From positions 248,001 to 312,000 of the forward strand of contig CBFFRQ010000032.1 of the NCBI GenBank assembly GCA_965644315.1: a stretch of 64,000 nt of DNA, in the 5' to 3' direction. Position numbers and translations under genes: made by a program. Origin of the DNA: Caecitellus pseudoparvulus. Its lineage: Eukaryota > Bigyra: Bicosoecida. Within the stretch, counting starts at the first letter, position 1; each line of letters starts with the position of its first letter. Positions 20,285 to 31,800 of the stretch are shown here, piece by piece. The notes beneath the pieces were generated by a model. It was not told the DNA's origin, did no database searches, and saw nothing but the letters and a program-made list of their open reading frames with translations.

Positions 20285-22341
20285 TCAAGCGTCATCCTCC
20301 AGCCGACTATGCGTACCACCTTGCTGCATGGTGGCTGCCTTGCTGGGCAGTTCAGTCAGCCCTCGATGGGCCAGGCGCTGGGCTATGCTTGGCTCCCGCC
20401 GGTGGCTGGGATCCAGCAGGCTCACGTACTTGCGCAGGCGCACGGGGCCCTCGCGCTCCAGGCCCTCATCCGGCACGACACTAGGCAGCAGAGCAGACAC
20501 GGACCGCACACCCACGGCTTCCAGTGCGTGGGGGAGGGAAGGCGCGCCTGGTGCCTTGCGCAGGGCAGCTAGCACCTGCGTCTTGGCATGGCCAGATGCA
20601 AACAGCTGGGCCGCAGCCAGGGACGGCTCACACGCGCTCAGGTGCCCTGCATCGCCACTCAGAACACGCATGACTGCCGCGAGACATGGGGGCTCCCGCC
20701 CTGCGTCGTCAAACTGCCCCTGCAAGACTGTGCCGGCTGCCGCCGTTCCTGGCAGACGCGGCCCAGGCACCTGCAGACGAGGCACCGTGTCTGCGGCAGC
20801 TCCCAGCGTGTGCAGCGCATGGCCCTGTGCTTCCACCCCACTGCTGTCTGCTGCCTGGAGCGTGCTGGGGCCCAGAAGGCCAACGCCAGTGGGGGCACAG
20901 GCCAGGGAAGCCGCCACCTCATCCCGGACACCAGCGCCATATGCCGACACCTCCTCCTCCACGTCGTACACGCTCACCAGGCGACAGCAGGTGTCCTCCT
21001 TCGGCTGAGGAATGAGTGGGGTCCGGTACGCTGCCGTCAGCATGTCGCCCAGCATGGCTGTCTTGACGGCTGACGCCGCCCACGCCTCCTCCAGCCCCGC
21101 CACGAGGTTCTTCAGCGCCATGGGGGACGCCCATAGGGGCAAGTCATGAAAGTGGCAGTAGTACAGGCACAGCGCCTGCTCGTGGGCCATGATGAACACT
21201 GGCTTGCACGGCTGCGCCTGAACGTCCAGAAGCCCTGGAACAACGGCAGGGGTCTCAAGGCCTCGGCCCACTCGGAACAGAACAGCTGCCATGCACCGCA
21301 CTTGATGCCACAAAAAAGCCTGTCCCACGATCTCGAAGTACCACATGCTGTGGCGCTGGCGCAGGGGGGTGCTGTCTGCGGGGGCCGCCTGCCCGGCACC
21401 AACATCACTGCCAACCGGGGAAACAGGGAGCACTTTGAAGGAGAGGATGCTGCGCTCGAAGGTGGTGACTTTCTCCACGTCGGGTTTGCAGAAGTTCCGA
21501 AAGTCGTGCGTGCCAACCAGGCCGTTGGCAGCCTCCTGCATGGCTGCTGGGTCCATACCGCGCAGGGGGAAATAGTACCGGTACACACGGTACCCGGCGC
21601 AGAAACGCGCTGAGAAACGCGGAGTGGCGGGGCACCACCCCGTTATGCGAATGTCTTTCGGCAGCGCTGAGTTCAGAATGCGCATGTAGTCGTTCTCGCG
21701 GTGCATGGGCGGCAGCGCCTCGCCCCGCCGTGCTCGACTGCGCAGTTTCAGGGACAGCACCTGACCCAAGGCGCTCACACCTGCGTCTGTTCGACCACAC
21801 CGAGAGAAGTTTGCGGCACCGCGCCCACCGGGTGGCAACAGCCGCATGGACTCCAGCGCAGCAAAGAGCTCCCCCTCGACAGTGGGAATGTACTCAGCCT
21901 CGCCTCGCCCCTTGTACCCAGCTGCTGCCAGGCCGTGGTACCCTTCCCCCACGTACAGCATTCCCAACGCAATCTGACGGTACTCATAGGCATCAGGATC
22001 GAAAGTCTTCTCGCTTCGCCGCCGCTTTTTTCCAGATGCTTGAGCAGAGTCGCCGCCCGCAGCTGCTGCAGGCTCTGCCTGCGGAATTTCAGGTGCAGAC
22101 TTGCCCACCCTTTTCGCCGGCGGAGAGGCACTGCCATCCCCGTCTGCCGCTCCGTCGCCCTTTTCACGTGCATACACTTCAGCTATGCTGCTGGACACAA
22201 TTTCTGCGGAAGTCATTGCGGCAGCCGGGTGTGAGTCCAAAACCCACGCGCTGGTTCTCGCCGTCTCCCTTTCTCACCTGGTGCTTGAGCGCGCACACGC
22301 TGCAGCACAGCCAGCAGCTGATCGCGAGACAGCTCTTCCAT
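20285..22341 (-). CDS. PUS3: tRNA pseudouridine(38/39) synthase PUS3
   Basis: PUS3 (Deg1) converts U38/U39 in tRNA anticodon arms. The model has two exons, read 22341-22278 and 22203-20285 (660 aa), with a 74-nt intron splitting a Glu codon. Exon 1 supplies MEELSRDQLLAVLQRVRAQA, which resembles the N-terminal helix of PUS3 proteins, so this start is preferred over an ATG inside the intron at 22240. The catalytic Asp lies in SRCGRTDAGVSALGQVL (about residue 161). ILNSALPKDIRITGW, RFSARFCAGYRVYRYYFP, GTHDFRNFCKPD and EIVGQAFLWHQVRCM are all present and in family order. Residues 70-80 form a basic KKRRRSEK nuclear-type signal. The last 240 residues are an Ala-rich extension of unknown role. Confidence 0.92.
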
Positions 22342-23407
22342 TGTAAAGAGGAGTCCGTCTCGCCGATACCGCGCTGCAGGGGCACAGGCCGCCTCCGAGC
22401 TTCCGGGAACGGCGGCGAGCGCGCCTGGCTTCCCAGCGTCGAGCGCACTTCACTGGCTTGCAGGACACTTGGTCAAGAGTTGTGGGAGGCAGTGCTCTAT
22501 TGCTTGCGCGGGCTTGTTCTGGTGAGGAGACGGAGAAGCACCGACACTCGCTGGCAGAAAATGGGTTCGGAAAGTAATTGTGGCTCAAAAGTGGAAGAGT
22601 CGCCAGAAGAATGCACGTGCACTATGAGACCGTACTTCATCGAGCGACTCGTATAGCCGATACGGTTGCTTAGCTCACCAAGCCGAGTCCGAATGTGAGT
22701 GTTTGGAAGGTAAGAGGCAACCTATGTACAGCCTGCTGCTTGTGAGTTGCGCGAATGGCTGATGCAGTTCAGTATGAAGCAGCTGGGGCCGGTTTTCATG
22801 TGGCAGCAATGGTTGCGAAACTCCGTAACGCTGCTGCTGACTGGCGCGATGAGCAGGCCCGGAAGCGCGAAAGGGCGTCTTGGAAGGGAATCACGTGAAT
22901 AAATGCTCCTTTTCACAGACGCAGCGGCTGCACGTTTTCTTGATACTTCGTGCAGGCGCCGTCACCGCGTTCGGCTGCGTGGGTGGTGCGGCACTGGTGC
23001 AGAAGCCTGCGGCAAGGACACAGCTAAGACCATCGCTCGCATCTCCATGGGCAATCGGCTCACCACAGCGTCTGATTGTCGCCAAAGGCTTCCAAAGCGC
23101 TTGGCGAGCAGCCCGGTCAACATCTTCGGCGTCCGTTCGCTGTCGGCACGAAGCAGATCCTGCCTGCCTCAGTCGTGTCACCACGGAGACCATTCCATCA
23201 AAAGTGAATCGAAGCAAACTCAGCATGGAGTCTGTTAACGCAGGCTCCCGCTAAATGTGGTGCTGACAAAGTCAGCGTGGGACTCCGTGTGCTGGGAGAG
23301 TTGTGTGTCGAGGGCCAGAGCGTTTGAGGCTCCAAGGAAGGCAAGAACACGTACATTCTTGCGTATTTCTGCGCCTTTACACAGTCCCACCCGGGGGTTG
23401 ATCCATT
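22342..23407. other. Intergenic region between PUS3 and TTI1
   Basis: This 1.07-kb stretch separates two divergent genes and must contain both promoters. It is less GC-rich than the genes. Several short open frames overlap on both strands without family resemblance; only the one at 22755-22898 is listed separately. No tRNA-like fold or B-box was recognised. Confidence 0.4.
22755..22898 (+). CDS. Possible 47-residue microprotein
   Basis: ATG at 22755 opens 47 codons to TGA. The product has an amphipathic, charged C-terminal half (AADWRDEQARKRERASWKG) with protein-like composition. An AATAAA sequence begins two bases into the stop region (tgAATAAA), which could serve as a poly(A) signal. There is no family match from memory, and it could equally be chance or the last exon of a longer gene. 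Confidence is low. Confidence 0.22.
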   Translation: MADAVQYEAAGAGFHVAAMVAKLRNAAADWRDEQARKRERASWKGIT

Positions 23408-26400
23408 ATGTCCGCTCAGGGTGCTTTTGAACGACTGAAGCCCGTCATGGGGCGGGTAATGGGCGTGTTGGGTGGTGCAATTTCCGCACAGACCAGCAGC
23501 GAGCCCAGCCATGCTGCATTGGAGGAGCTAGCGGAGGCCCTGTGGGGCACCTGTGGGATTGACGGCATTGAGAACTGCATCGAGTATGTCCTGCTTCCTC
23601 TGCTGATGCTGGTGCCCGGCAGCCCAAGCGCGAAGGCTGCCAGTCTCGCTGGCGCTGGTGCCAAGCTGCCACACGCCGAAGATGCGCCTCCACAGCCTTT
23701 GCCGGAGCGAGGCACGGAGGCCGCATTCATGGCCATGTGCAATCTAATGCTGGCGGCAGGCACACAGCGTGCCGGGCAGGAGCCGTGGCGTGTGGGGGAT
23801 GTGCTGGCCAGAGTGTGCACTGCATTGACCCCCTCGCCCCAGCAGGCGGCAGAGCTGTCCGAAGGGGCGTTGACAGCAGCACTGTGCGTGTTGGCTGTCT
23901 TGCTGGCGCACATGACGGGGCGGGACGTGTCTTGGTCCGAGGTGGGAGCAGGCTCCTCGCCTGCACCATGTGCGCCGGTGCTGGCTGGGGCGCTCGTCAA
24001 GGCGCTGGCGAACCGCGCTGGCACGTTCCCAGCCATGCCGCTGCCCATCCTGCCCCCCATCTCAGAGGAACGTGTGGCAGGGCACCTCATTGCGCAGCTC
24101 CTCGCTGTGAGCAACAGCAGAACACACGCGGCGGGGGCCTCCGATGTGCCAGCTGGGTCCGATTCTCCAGCCCCAGCTTTCCTGCCAGCATCTGTGCCGC
24201 CCTCGACGGCAGCCCTGGCGGGGCAGTGCTTGGCTCTGCTCCTGAGCGTGCTGGGTGGGGCTCCTGGTCCTGTGCCGGAGCTGGTGCTGGGGTACCCGCC
24301 CGCGTGCAGGCCTGGCCGAGCTCGAGTTGCCAGCGTGTTTCCTGGCGTGCTGGCGGGGCTCACGGCGTGGCCAGACAGCAAAACGCGACCAGGGAACGCC
24401 CTGCTGTCGGCCAGGATGGATGCCCTTGCCTGCGCCTTGGTGTTCGCATTCGGCGACGCACCGAGCTCAGGTGAGACAGATGCCGCCATGCCAAGTGGAG
24501 CAGCAGGCGAGACGCTCTCCCTCCTTGCCGTTTGGGGCGGGGCAACCTCACCTGGCCGCACACCTAGCACCGCTTTGGTGGCAGGCAAGGCCCCTCAAGA
24601 AGGTCTGGCTCGAGCAGCGCCCATGGTGGTGCGGGTGCTTGGGCACTGCCAGCTGAGCCCGGGGCAAGGCCGGGTCCAGGGCTCCACGCAGCGTGCCTGC
24701 AGCCAGCTGTGTTTGTGGTGCTGGGACACCCTCATGTCCTGCCCCGAAGGCAGGTCCCTCTTACTGGTGTGTCTGGAGGTCGTCGTGGGGGGCTGCATGC
24801 AGAGCGGGACTGTGCTGTCGTGGGGGCGGGGGGGTTGTCCCCCCGGTGTGCCCACCCCACCCCCCCTTGCCCACCATGCAAGCCAAGTCGTGGCAGCCCT
24901 GGCAAAGTCCCCTCAACGCCGTGCTGATGTACGAGAGCTGTGCCGGGCTGGCTTTTGGGAAGCGCTGCAGGCCCTCCCAGGCGCTGCGGGTCGCGGGCCC
25001 AGCCCTGCTGTGTTGCTGTGCAGGCGGCTGGCTGCGCAGCTCCGGCTGTGTGGGTGGCTGGCAGACATGGAGGTGGATGCTGCCACAGGCTCCAGCGCCC
25101 CACCGGGCAGTTTCCCCATTGGCCCGTCTGCAGTGCCACGCCTGGTGACGGCCCTTGTGGCTGTGCTGAGCAGCGAGGATGAGGGTGCTGCGGCGTCTTC
25201 GACAGCTGCCGCCTCAGCACACGTCGCAGACGACGAGGGCGAGGCAGGGGAGCCCCAGGGCCAGCATGGCGTGCCGCTTCCCCCCACTTCGTTCTCTTTC
25301 GGCTTGCTGTCTGACGCGCTGGCGAGTGCCGCGGTGGAGGAGCTGCTGGTGGAGCTGGGCTGGGCTCTGGCCCACCCTGCAGCAGGGGACGTGTGGGTGG
25401 ATTTGCTGGAGGAGTGTGTGGAGGGGGCGCAGCTGGCCCACGCGGCGGTGTTCTGTGGCTGGGTGCGTGGGCAGGTCCGGCAGGCGCTGCGAGACCAAGG
25501 CGCAGAGCGGCAGGCAGAGGCACCCGTCACCGAGGCTGCCGACCAAGTGCCTGGCTGGCCCACCCGGCAGCGGAGCATGTTCTGGCGCAGGGTGCTCTTG
25601 GCCGACGTCCCGCCTGCTGTGGCAGGCCACACCCGCATCCCTGCGCACGTGGCAGCTTACACGCGGGCAGTGCTCCGGGGATCCACCTCCCTGGCGGGAA
25701 CTGGGGATCACGAGCTGGGTGAGGAGGGGGAGAGTGTTGGCAAGGAAACCCAGACTGAGGACGCCGCAGCACCCAGCTTGCCACCAGAGGTCAGCTCAGA
25801 CGGCTATGCCCGAGCGCACCGTGGCGTGCGGCAGCGGCTGCTTCTGGCCCGCCTGGCGCTGCAGGGCATGGGGGGGGTGCAGGTCCCTTGCAGCGCGCTG
25901 GACGTGGTGGAGGCGGGCGCCGCGCCACGCCACGCTGCGCACCGCGCCAGGGTGCTCCAGACGGCAGCTGGGTACCTTGCTGCTGAGCTGCCGTCTGGGC
26001 ACGGACTGGCTGCGGCCGAGCCCCTGCTCCCCACGCGTGCGCTGCTGCCGTTCACTTCTCTGTGGCGAGCTCCGCAGGAGACAGCTCGGGCCGCCTCGGC
26101 AGGGTCTGCCTCACTCAGCACTACGACTGTCACTGACACACTGGTGCAGGAGGTGCTGCAAGGGGGGGTGGCGGCCACTGGGCTGTTCGCGTTCAACCCC
26201 CTCCCGGCAGCAGACGGGCGGCGAGCCGCTGAGTCAGGCACGGCCACAGCAGGAGGCAGTGCGCTGGGACACCTGGTGCTGCCCATGCCCCTCGCAGCTG
26301 CGCGGGTGCACCGTCAGACGCTGGCATTGACAGTGTCACTGCTCACGACGGGGGCTGCCTTGGCAGGGCCGGCTGCGCTGCCACTCCTGCACACCTGCCT

Positions 26401-28645
26401 GTTCCCCCTCACCACCACCCTGGCCTCTCCAGCCTACATCGTCAAGCGGGCGGCAGTGGCTGGCCTGGCGGCCCTGGCAGCTGCAACAAGTGCGGGTATG
26501 CCGGCGACCCCCCCTCTGGGTTCGCTGGCAGCCCCCTTGCCGTTCACGCACTCCTTCCCAGAGCACCAGCTGACACCCGGGCCGCCCACTGCCGGAGCGC
26601 TGTTGGCACACCACGCGGCGTTCCTCGTAGAACACCTCGCCACACACATGCGTGAGCTGAAGAGTAACCCCCAGACGCCTGCCATCCTCCGGGCAGTGGT
26701 GAGCCTGGCCAGCGCCAGCGCCCCCCAAGGCGGAGCAGCCTTCACTGCTCTGCTGTCCACAACATCCCGGGCGATGACGGCGGCACTGGATGCAAGCAAG
26801 GGGGCAGCAAGTGCTCAAGTGTCCACTCTCGCCGGCATGGCTGCGTTGCTCCTGGCCCTGCGAGAAGCGGCGCCCGTCGCGGGGCCCGCCACTGGCTGCT
26901 GTGTCTTCCCTGGCAGCATCACCAGCTCTGTGCTAGCACACCATGGGCCTGCTCCTCCTCGCGTTCCGGGGCCGGAACAATGGCGCCTGCTCCGCACCTC
27001 GCAGTCTGAACAGGCGGCGCTGCATGCGGCCTGTGCCCAGGCTGGCGAGCGCGCGCTGGCACATCTGCCCCTGCACATTGTGGACGCATCCTACATGGCT
27101 GCTCGAGGAGCGCGGCACGTGGGCGGGCCCAGCATCGGGGTTCAATTGCGCCCGCTCCCCCACGAGCACCTCCTGCAGGCTGCCAGCTTGCTTGAGCAGG
27201 CACGGCACCACCTGTCTTCCCCCCACGCCAGTGTTGTCGTGCAGGCATGCGCTGTCATCTCAGCTGCCTGTCGAGCCTCGGCCACTGCACCTGGCCGCCT
27301 CTTCCCAGCCCTGCACCTGGTGTGGCCAGCCTTGCTGCCTCGCCTGGCAGCCGTCGCGTGGTGGAAAGCAGGGGGGGACGCGCCGTCCCTTGCACACACC
27401 TGGGGCTCCGCCGGCGCCCCCGGCCTGTCTGCTCGGCACACCAAGCGCCTGAAGCGCCCAGCTCCGGGCGGCGAGGCGGCGTGGCCCATGCGCGTGGCTG
27501 CCATGAAGTGCTTGCGAGACATGGTGCTGTGTGGCTGGGCTGGTGGGTTTCTGCAAGGGCGGTGGGTGCTGGAGGGCTGGCCCACGGTTCGGAATGCGCT
27601 GCTGGGGGGCCACGCTGTCCGCGAAGGCGGTGCGCTTGGCAGCTCGGCGGGGGACGAGTACTCCTCCACGGTGCTGGGCGGCGGGGCCGTGTCCGGTGGC
27701 CAAGGCACCGTGGCAGCAGCGCTACCATGGCTGTCATCCGCCGCGCGGGCCCCAGTGAGCCTGCGAGTCACCGCCGAATCGCAGGGCGTTGAGCCAGGGC
27801 CAGCGGGCGCCCGAGCGACGGCCCCTTCCAGTACGCGCCTGTCGCCAGGGCAGGCATTCCAAAGCTGTGTATTGGAGTGCCTGGCAGACTTAGCGCTGCC
27901 TATGGCTGTTCCGAGTGACCTCGTGTTCCGAGGAACTGGCCCGTTGAGCTGCAGCGAGGTGGAGGGCGGCACGTGCGACGAGGAGTTCTCGGGGCAGTTC
28001 GACCCAGCCCAAGGTGGCGGCTGGGTGCTGGCCCCCTCCCTGCTGGCGCCTGTCCTGGACGACGCCTTGCTGGCCATGTTGCCCTTCCTGCACCGTGCAG
28101 CGCCGCTGCAGCTCCAGAGCCGAGCGACTGAGGTGCTGCGTCGGCTGAGTCGCTTGCCGGGGTGCCACAGCGCCTGCGCAGCCTTTGCAGGTGCGATTCT
28201 GCAGGCATCTGGCAGCATTGACGCCAAGGCTGCTGGCGCCGCCACGGCTGCCAGCATGCCCCCCTCAGGCAACGCCGTGCCGGCTCACCTTGGCACTGCT
28301 GGCCAGCACCCCAGCAGCGTGCAGCGGGAGGGGCAGGCAGAGTGGGGGTGGGGGTCGCTGGCAGGGGTTCGCACATCTTCCAAGCCCAGCGGCAGTCAGC
28401 AGCCCCTCATGGGCACGAGCGACACCGTGCAGCGCGCGCTGCGAGAGGCAGGTGCCGCAGGGCTGGCGAGCGTCGCTGCAAGTCGCGGGCGCCGGGCCAC
28501 GGACGCGCTGGGCGTGCAGCCATTGGAGGGCGCCGAGGCGCCTGCTAAGCTCGGCTCCTTGGCTGTCTTGGTGGCATCGTCCATGCAAGTGCAGGATGTG
28601 CGGGCAGCCATGCAGGTGCTGGTGGATGCCCGGCAGGAAGACTGA
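23408..28645 (+). CDS. TTI1: TTI1, HEAT-repeat subunit of the TTT complex
   Basis: TTI1 pairs with TELO2 and TTI2 to help Hsp90 fold PIKK kinases. The frame is open for 1745 codons from ATG 23408. Residues 1-65 (FERLKPVMGRVMG...IENCIEYVLLPLLMLV) resemble the TTI1 N-terminus, where a helix pair ends in a YVLFPL-like motif. Near residue 1300, LFPALHLVWPALLPRLA and later FLQGRWVLEGWPTVRNAL match the conserved C-terminal HEAT repeats. LDDALLAMLPFLHRAAPLQL follows near 1555. The protein is longer than human TTI1 (1089 aa) because of Ala/Gly-rich insertions, some of which might be unspliced in-frame introns (for example around 24810-24890, a Gly/Pro-coding segment). No other family fits as well, but the assignment rests on a few motifs. 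Confidence 0.7.
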   Translation: MSAQGAFERLKPVMGRVMGVLGGAISAQTSSEPSHAALEELAEALWGTCGIDGIENCIEYVLLPLLMLVPGSPSAKAASLAGAGAKLPHAEDAPPQPLPERGTEAAFMAMCNLMLAAGTQRAGQEPWRVGDVLARVCTALTPSPQQAAELSEGALTAALCVLAVLLAHMTGRDVSWSEVGAGSSPAPCAPVLAGALVKALANRAGTFPAMPLPILPPISEERVAGHLIAQLLAVSNSRTHAAGASDVPAGSDSPAPAFLPASVPPSTAALAGQCLALLLSVLGGAPGPVPELVLGYPPACRPGRARVASVFPGVLAGLTAWPDSKTRPGNALLSARMDALACALVFAFGDAPSSGETDAAMPSGAAGETLSLLAVWGGATSPGRTPSTALVAGKAPQEGLARAAPMVVRVLGHCQLSPGQGRVQGSTQRACSQLCLWCWDTLMSCPEGRSLLLVCLEVVVGGCMQSGTVLSWGRGGCPPGVPTPPPLAHHASQVVAALAKSPQRRADVRELCRAGFWEALQALPGAAGRGPSPAVLLCRRLAAQLRLCGWLADMEVDAATGSSAPPGSFPIGPSAVPRLVTALVAVLSSEDEGAAASSTAAASAHVADDEGEAGEPQGQHGVPLPPTSFSFGLLSDALASAAVEELLVELGWALAHPAAGDVWVDLLEECVEGAQLAHAAVFCGWVRGQVRQALRDQGAERQAEAPVTEAADQVPGWPTRQRSMFWRRVLLADVPPAVAGHTRIPAHVAAYTRAVLRGSTSLAGTGDHELGEEGESVGKETQTEDAAAPSLPPEVSSDGYARAHRGVRQRLLLARLALQGMGGVQVPCSALDVVEAGAAPRHAAHRARVLQTAAGYLAAELPSGHGLAAAEPLLPTRALLPFTSLWRAPQETARAASAGSASLSTTTVTDTLVQEVLQGGVAATGLFAFNPLPAADGRRAAESGTATAGGSALGHLVLPMPLAAARVHRQTLALTVSLLTTGAALAGPAALPLLHTCLFPLTTTLASPAYIVKRAAVAGLAALAAATSAGMPATPPLGSLAAPLPFTHSFPEHQLTPGPPTAGALLAHHAAFLVEHLATHMRELKSNPQTPAILRAVVSLASASAPQGGAAFTALLSTTSRAMTAALDASKGAASAQVSTLAGMAALLLALREAAPVAGPATGCCVFPGSITSSVLAHHGPAPPRVPGPEQWRLLRTSQSEQAALHAACAQAGERALAHLPLHIVDASYMAARGARHVGGPSIGVQLRPLPHEHLLQAASLLEQARHHLSSPHASVVVQACAVISAACRASATAPGRLFPALHLVWPALLPRLAAVAWWKAGGDAPSLAHTWGSAGAPGLSARHTKRLKRPAPGGEAAWPMRVAAMKCLRDMVLCGWAGGFLQGRWVLEGWPTVRNALLGGHAVREGGALGSSAGDEYSSTVLGGGAVSGGQGTVAAALPWLSSAARAPVSLRVTAESQGVEPGPAGARATAPSSTRLSPGQAFQSCVLECLADLALPMAVPSDLVFRGTGPLSCSEVEGGTCDEEFSGQFDPAQGGGWVLAPSLLAPVLDDALLAMLPFLHRAAPLQLQSRATEVLRRLSRLPGCHSACAAFAGAILQASGSIDAKAAGAATAASMPPSGNAVPAHLGTAGQHPSSVQREGQAEWGWGSLAGVRTSSKPSGSQQPLMGTSDTVQRALREAGAAGLASVAASRGRRATDALGVQPLEGAEAPAKLGSLAVLVASSMQVQDVRAAMQVLVDARQED

Positions 28646-28853
28646 GCGTGCAGATTGTGAGAGGAGCTGCCCCGCTTCGGACCGGGAAGGCCCGCACTTT
28701 GTCAAAATGCAAAGCGGAGAATAATTCTCCATCAAGCCGACTTGGGTATTGTACCCCCACGACTCTGTGTTCCATTTCACAGACAGTGTTGGGGAAGGGC
28801 AGCGTGGCGTTTCGCAGGCGCCGTGGCGTTTCACGGACAGGCGATCGGCGGAC

Positions 28854-31800
28854 ATGGCAACCCCTGGCAGCGGAGCAGCGGCCAGTGACGCCGCCGACAG
28901 CCCAGTTAAGGTTTTTGCGAGGTTTCGGCCTTTGAATTCTGCCGAGCGTGAGCGTGGTGACGACCCCTGCGTCACTTACGACGGGAATGGCAAATCTGTG
29001 CGCGTGCGAGCTCGAGGCAAGCCAGGGTGAGTGGCGTTGCTCGCGAATGGCAGTGCGCCGGAGCACAGCGCTGCAAGCCATGCGTGGGATCTGATGGCCA
29101 CACCGCACAGGGCTTCACTGACCATGGCGCAGGAAGGACTTTCACTTTGATAGCGTGTTGCAGCCGGGCAGCAGCCAGGCCGCCACATACAGCGCATGCG
29201 CGGCCTGGTTGGTGTCAGGGCTCTTTGAAGGCTTCAATGCCACATGCCTGGCTTACGGCCAGACGGGCAGCGGGAAGACCTTCACAATGGAGGGGCCTGA
29301 GCGGGAAGTGCTGGCCGCGGACGCCAGCCTTGTGGGCGTCATTCCTCGCATGGTGACGGACCTGTTCGCCAACATCGACGCGGCGCAGGAGGAGGAGGAG
29401 TTCACGGTGAAGGTGTCCTTCGTGGAAATCTACATGGAACGCATCCGGGACCTGCTGTACACAGTGGACACGGAGGCCGTGCTGGCGGGCACGCCACAGC
29501 CTGCCGCGGCGCCCCCTGCCCCCCCCTCCGCCAGCCACCGCCCAGCCACAGAGACGCCACCCCACCCTGGACCAGCCTCCACGCCCAGCGCCGGCAGCGA
29601 CCGCGGGACGCCCGGCCTGCGGGGCACACCTCGCATGGCAGACACACCCAGCTCTGGCCGCAGCTCCCGTAGGCGCCTGTCTCGCTCGCTGTCAACGCCG
29701 GGCGGAACACCGGCGGGGGAAGAAACGCCCGGCGGCTCGGCAGCCCCCAAGGTGACTGTCCGCGAAGGCAAGGACGGCAGCGTCTTCCTGGAAGGCGCCG
29801 TGGAGGTGTTTGTGACCAGCCCCGGCATGGTGCTGGATGTGCTGGAGGCTGGGAATGCCAGTCGTTCCGTGGCCAGCACGGCCATGAACGCCCGCTCATC
29901 CCGCTCGCACAGCGTGTTCCGACTGGTCCTGCAGCGCAAGGACACGAGAGCACAGACGACTACGCAGGCAACACTGTTCCTTGTGGACCTTGCCGGCTCG
30001 GAAAAGACCGGCAAAACGGGCGCCACCGGGCAGACCTTGAAGGAGGCCCAGAAAATCAACGGCAGCTTGACGGCTCTCGGCCTCGTCATCAAGGCGCTCA
30101 CTGACGGCAAGTCCAGCCACGTGCCGTACCGCGACTCCAAGCTGACTCGGCTGCTTCAGGACAGCTTGGGCGGTAATGCTCGCACGGCACTCATCATCAA
30201 CGCATCACCAGCAGCGTACAACGCGGAGGAGACGTTGAGCAGCTTGCGGTTCGGGCAGCGTGCAAAGCAGATGAAGAACAAGCCAAAGCAGAACAAGGAA
30301 CTCTCTGCTGGGGCTTTGAAGCTCATGTTGGCGGCGCGGGATGCAGAAATCGAGGCTTTGAAGGCGCAGTTGTCTGGGGATGTCGCCGCGCCCTCAGCTG
30401 CGTTGGAGGAGCTACAAGCACAGCACGCCGCTGCACTGTCTGCCACCCGCGCAGAAGCAGACGGTAAAGTCGCAGAAATGAAGCTCCTGGTCGCAGCTGC
30501 AGAAGATGCAGCGGCGGCAGCAGCTGCTGAAGCAGAACAAGCCCGTTTAGAGAAAGTGGCTGCGGAAGCTGAAGCCGCCGCTGCGATCAAGGCAGCCGAG
30601 GAAGCGGGTCCACCGACAGCCTGTGCCGGTGAGGAGCAACTTCAAATTGAGGGACAAGTGTCGGAGCTCCGAACGGCGCTGATCACGGCGTGTGCACCAG
30701 TCCTGCGGTGCCGGGGAACCCAAGCTGACGTGGAGGTGCTTGCCGCCGCTGGACTGCCCAGTGACTGCGAGGCTGCCGAAACAGAGCGTGGGGATGACGA
30801 CGCCCGCTCCATCATGTCCCCAGGCCCGGGGGAGGCGATTGAAAGTGCCATGGCACACGCCGTGTCCACTGTGCGGCAGAACCACGCGCTGGCGCTGCAC
30901 GGCGTGAGCACAGCCCGCTGGCCAGCCGAGGGAGACTTCACGCAAGGCCCCTGCCGGGACTTGGTCTCCACTGGCCACATCTGCATGTCTGCTTTGGCCG
31001 CCCACGCCGCCTCTGCCGCAGGAGCGGTGCATGGCCTGTGTGACAGCTCTGCCGAGGTGGTGCGCCTGACTGCCGCGTTGAAGCAGGCGCGCGCTGAAGC
31101 ACAAGCAGTTAGGCAGGAAGTGGCGGCGCTGAGGCAGCAAGTGACAGCTGCCGAGGAATCTAAACATGCTGCGGAGGAGCAAGTGCGCACGATCCTCCGC
31201 GCAACACACGCAGGCTCAGAAGGGGAGGCTGCCGTGGGTGGTGGTGTCGCGGTTGGCGTTGATGTTGCCACCGCACGCGTGCGAGCGCTGAGTGCAGCCG
31301 CTGAGGAAGCACGGGAATCTCAAGTGGTCATGCAGGAAGCAGCCAAGAAACTCATGGCTGCGTTGTCACCGCAGGCGTCGTCCGTTTCCGAGCTTGCATC
31401 GAGCGAGCCTGCCAAGGAAAGAGAGCAGGAGTCGGTGTCGTTGTCGGATGCTGTCACGGCGGTAGTGGCCGCGCTGCGCGCACAACAGGGAATGGTGCCA
31501 GTGGCAGAGCTCACACAAGCGCAGCAAGACAAAGCTAAACTGTTGTCAGCGCTGGAGGACCGCGTGCGGCGTGTCATTGAGCTGGAGATCACGCTGGATG
31601 AGGCTCGGGACGCTGCAGCGCGCTTGGAGCTGCACACGAAGCGCGACAAGCTGGATCTCGCGAGAGAGAACATGGTGCTGCACCGCACCATGGCGCACGC
31701 ATCCGCACGCCTCTCCGCTGAGCAGGCTGCAGTGGAGAAGTTGCAGAGTGCAAATGCCACCCTGAACACGCGCGTCACAGAGCTGGGTCGGCGAGTGGCG

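Noticed and set aside
19353-21008. Plus-strand frame of 551 codons
   Set aside because: It runs across NOP56 introns and PUS3 in antisense and has no coherent motif.
22179-22240. PUS3 start at ATG 22240
   Set aside because: This ATG lies inside an intron; splicing to the exon at 22278-22341 gives a better family-like N-terminus.
24809-24890. Possible intron in TTI1 at a Gly/Pro-coding GC-rich patch
   Set aside because: GT and AG dinucleotides exist but no choice gave a clear phase-preserving improvement; left as coding with a caveat.
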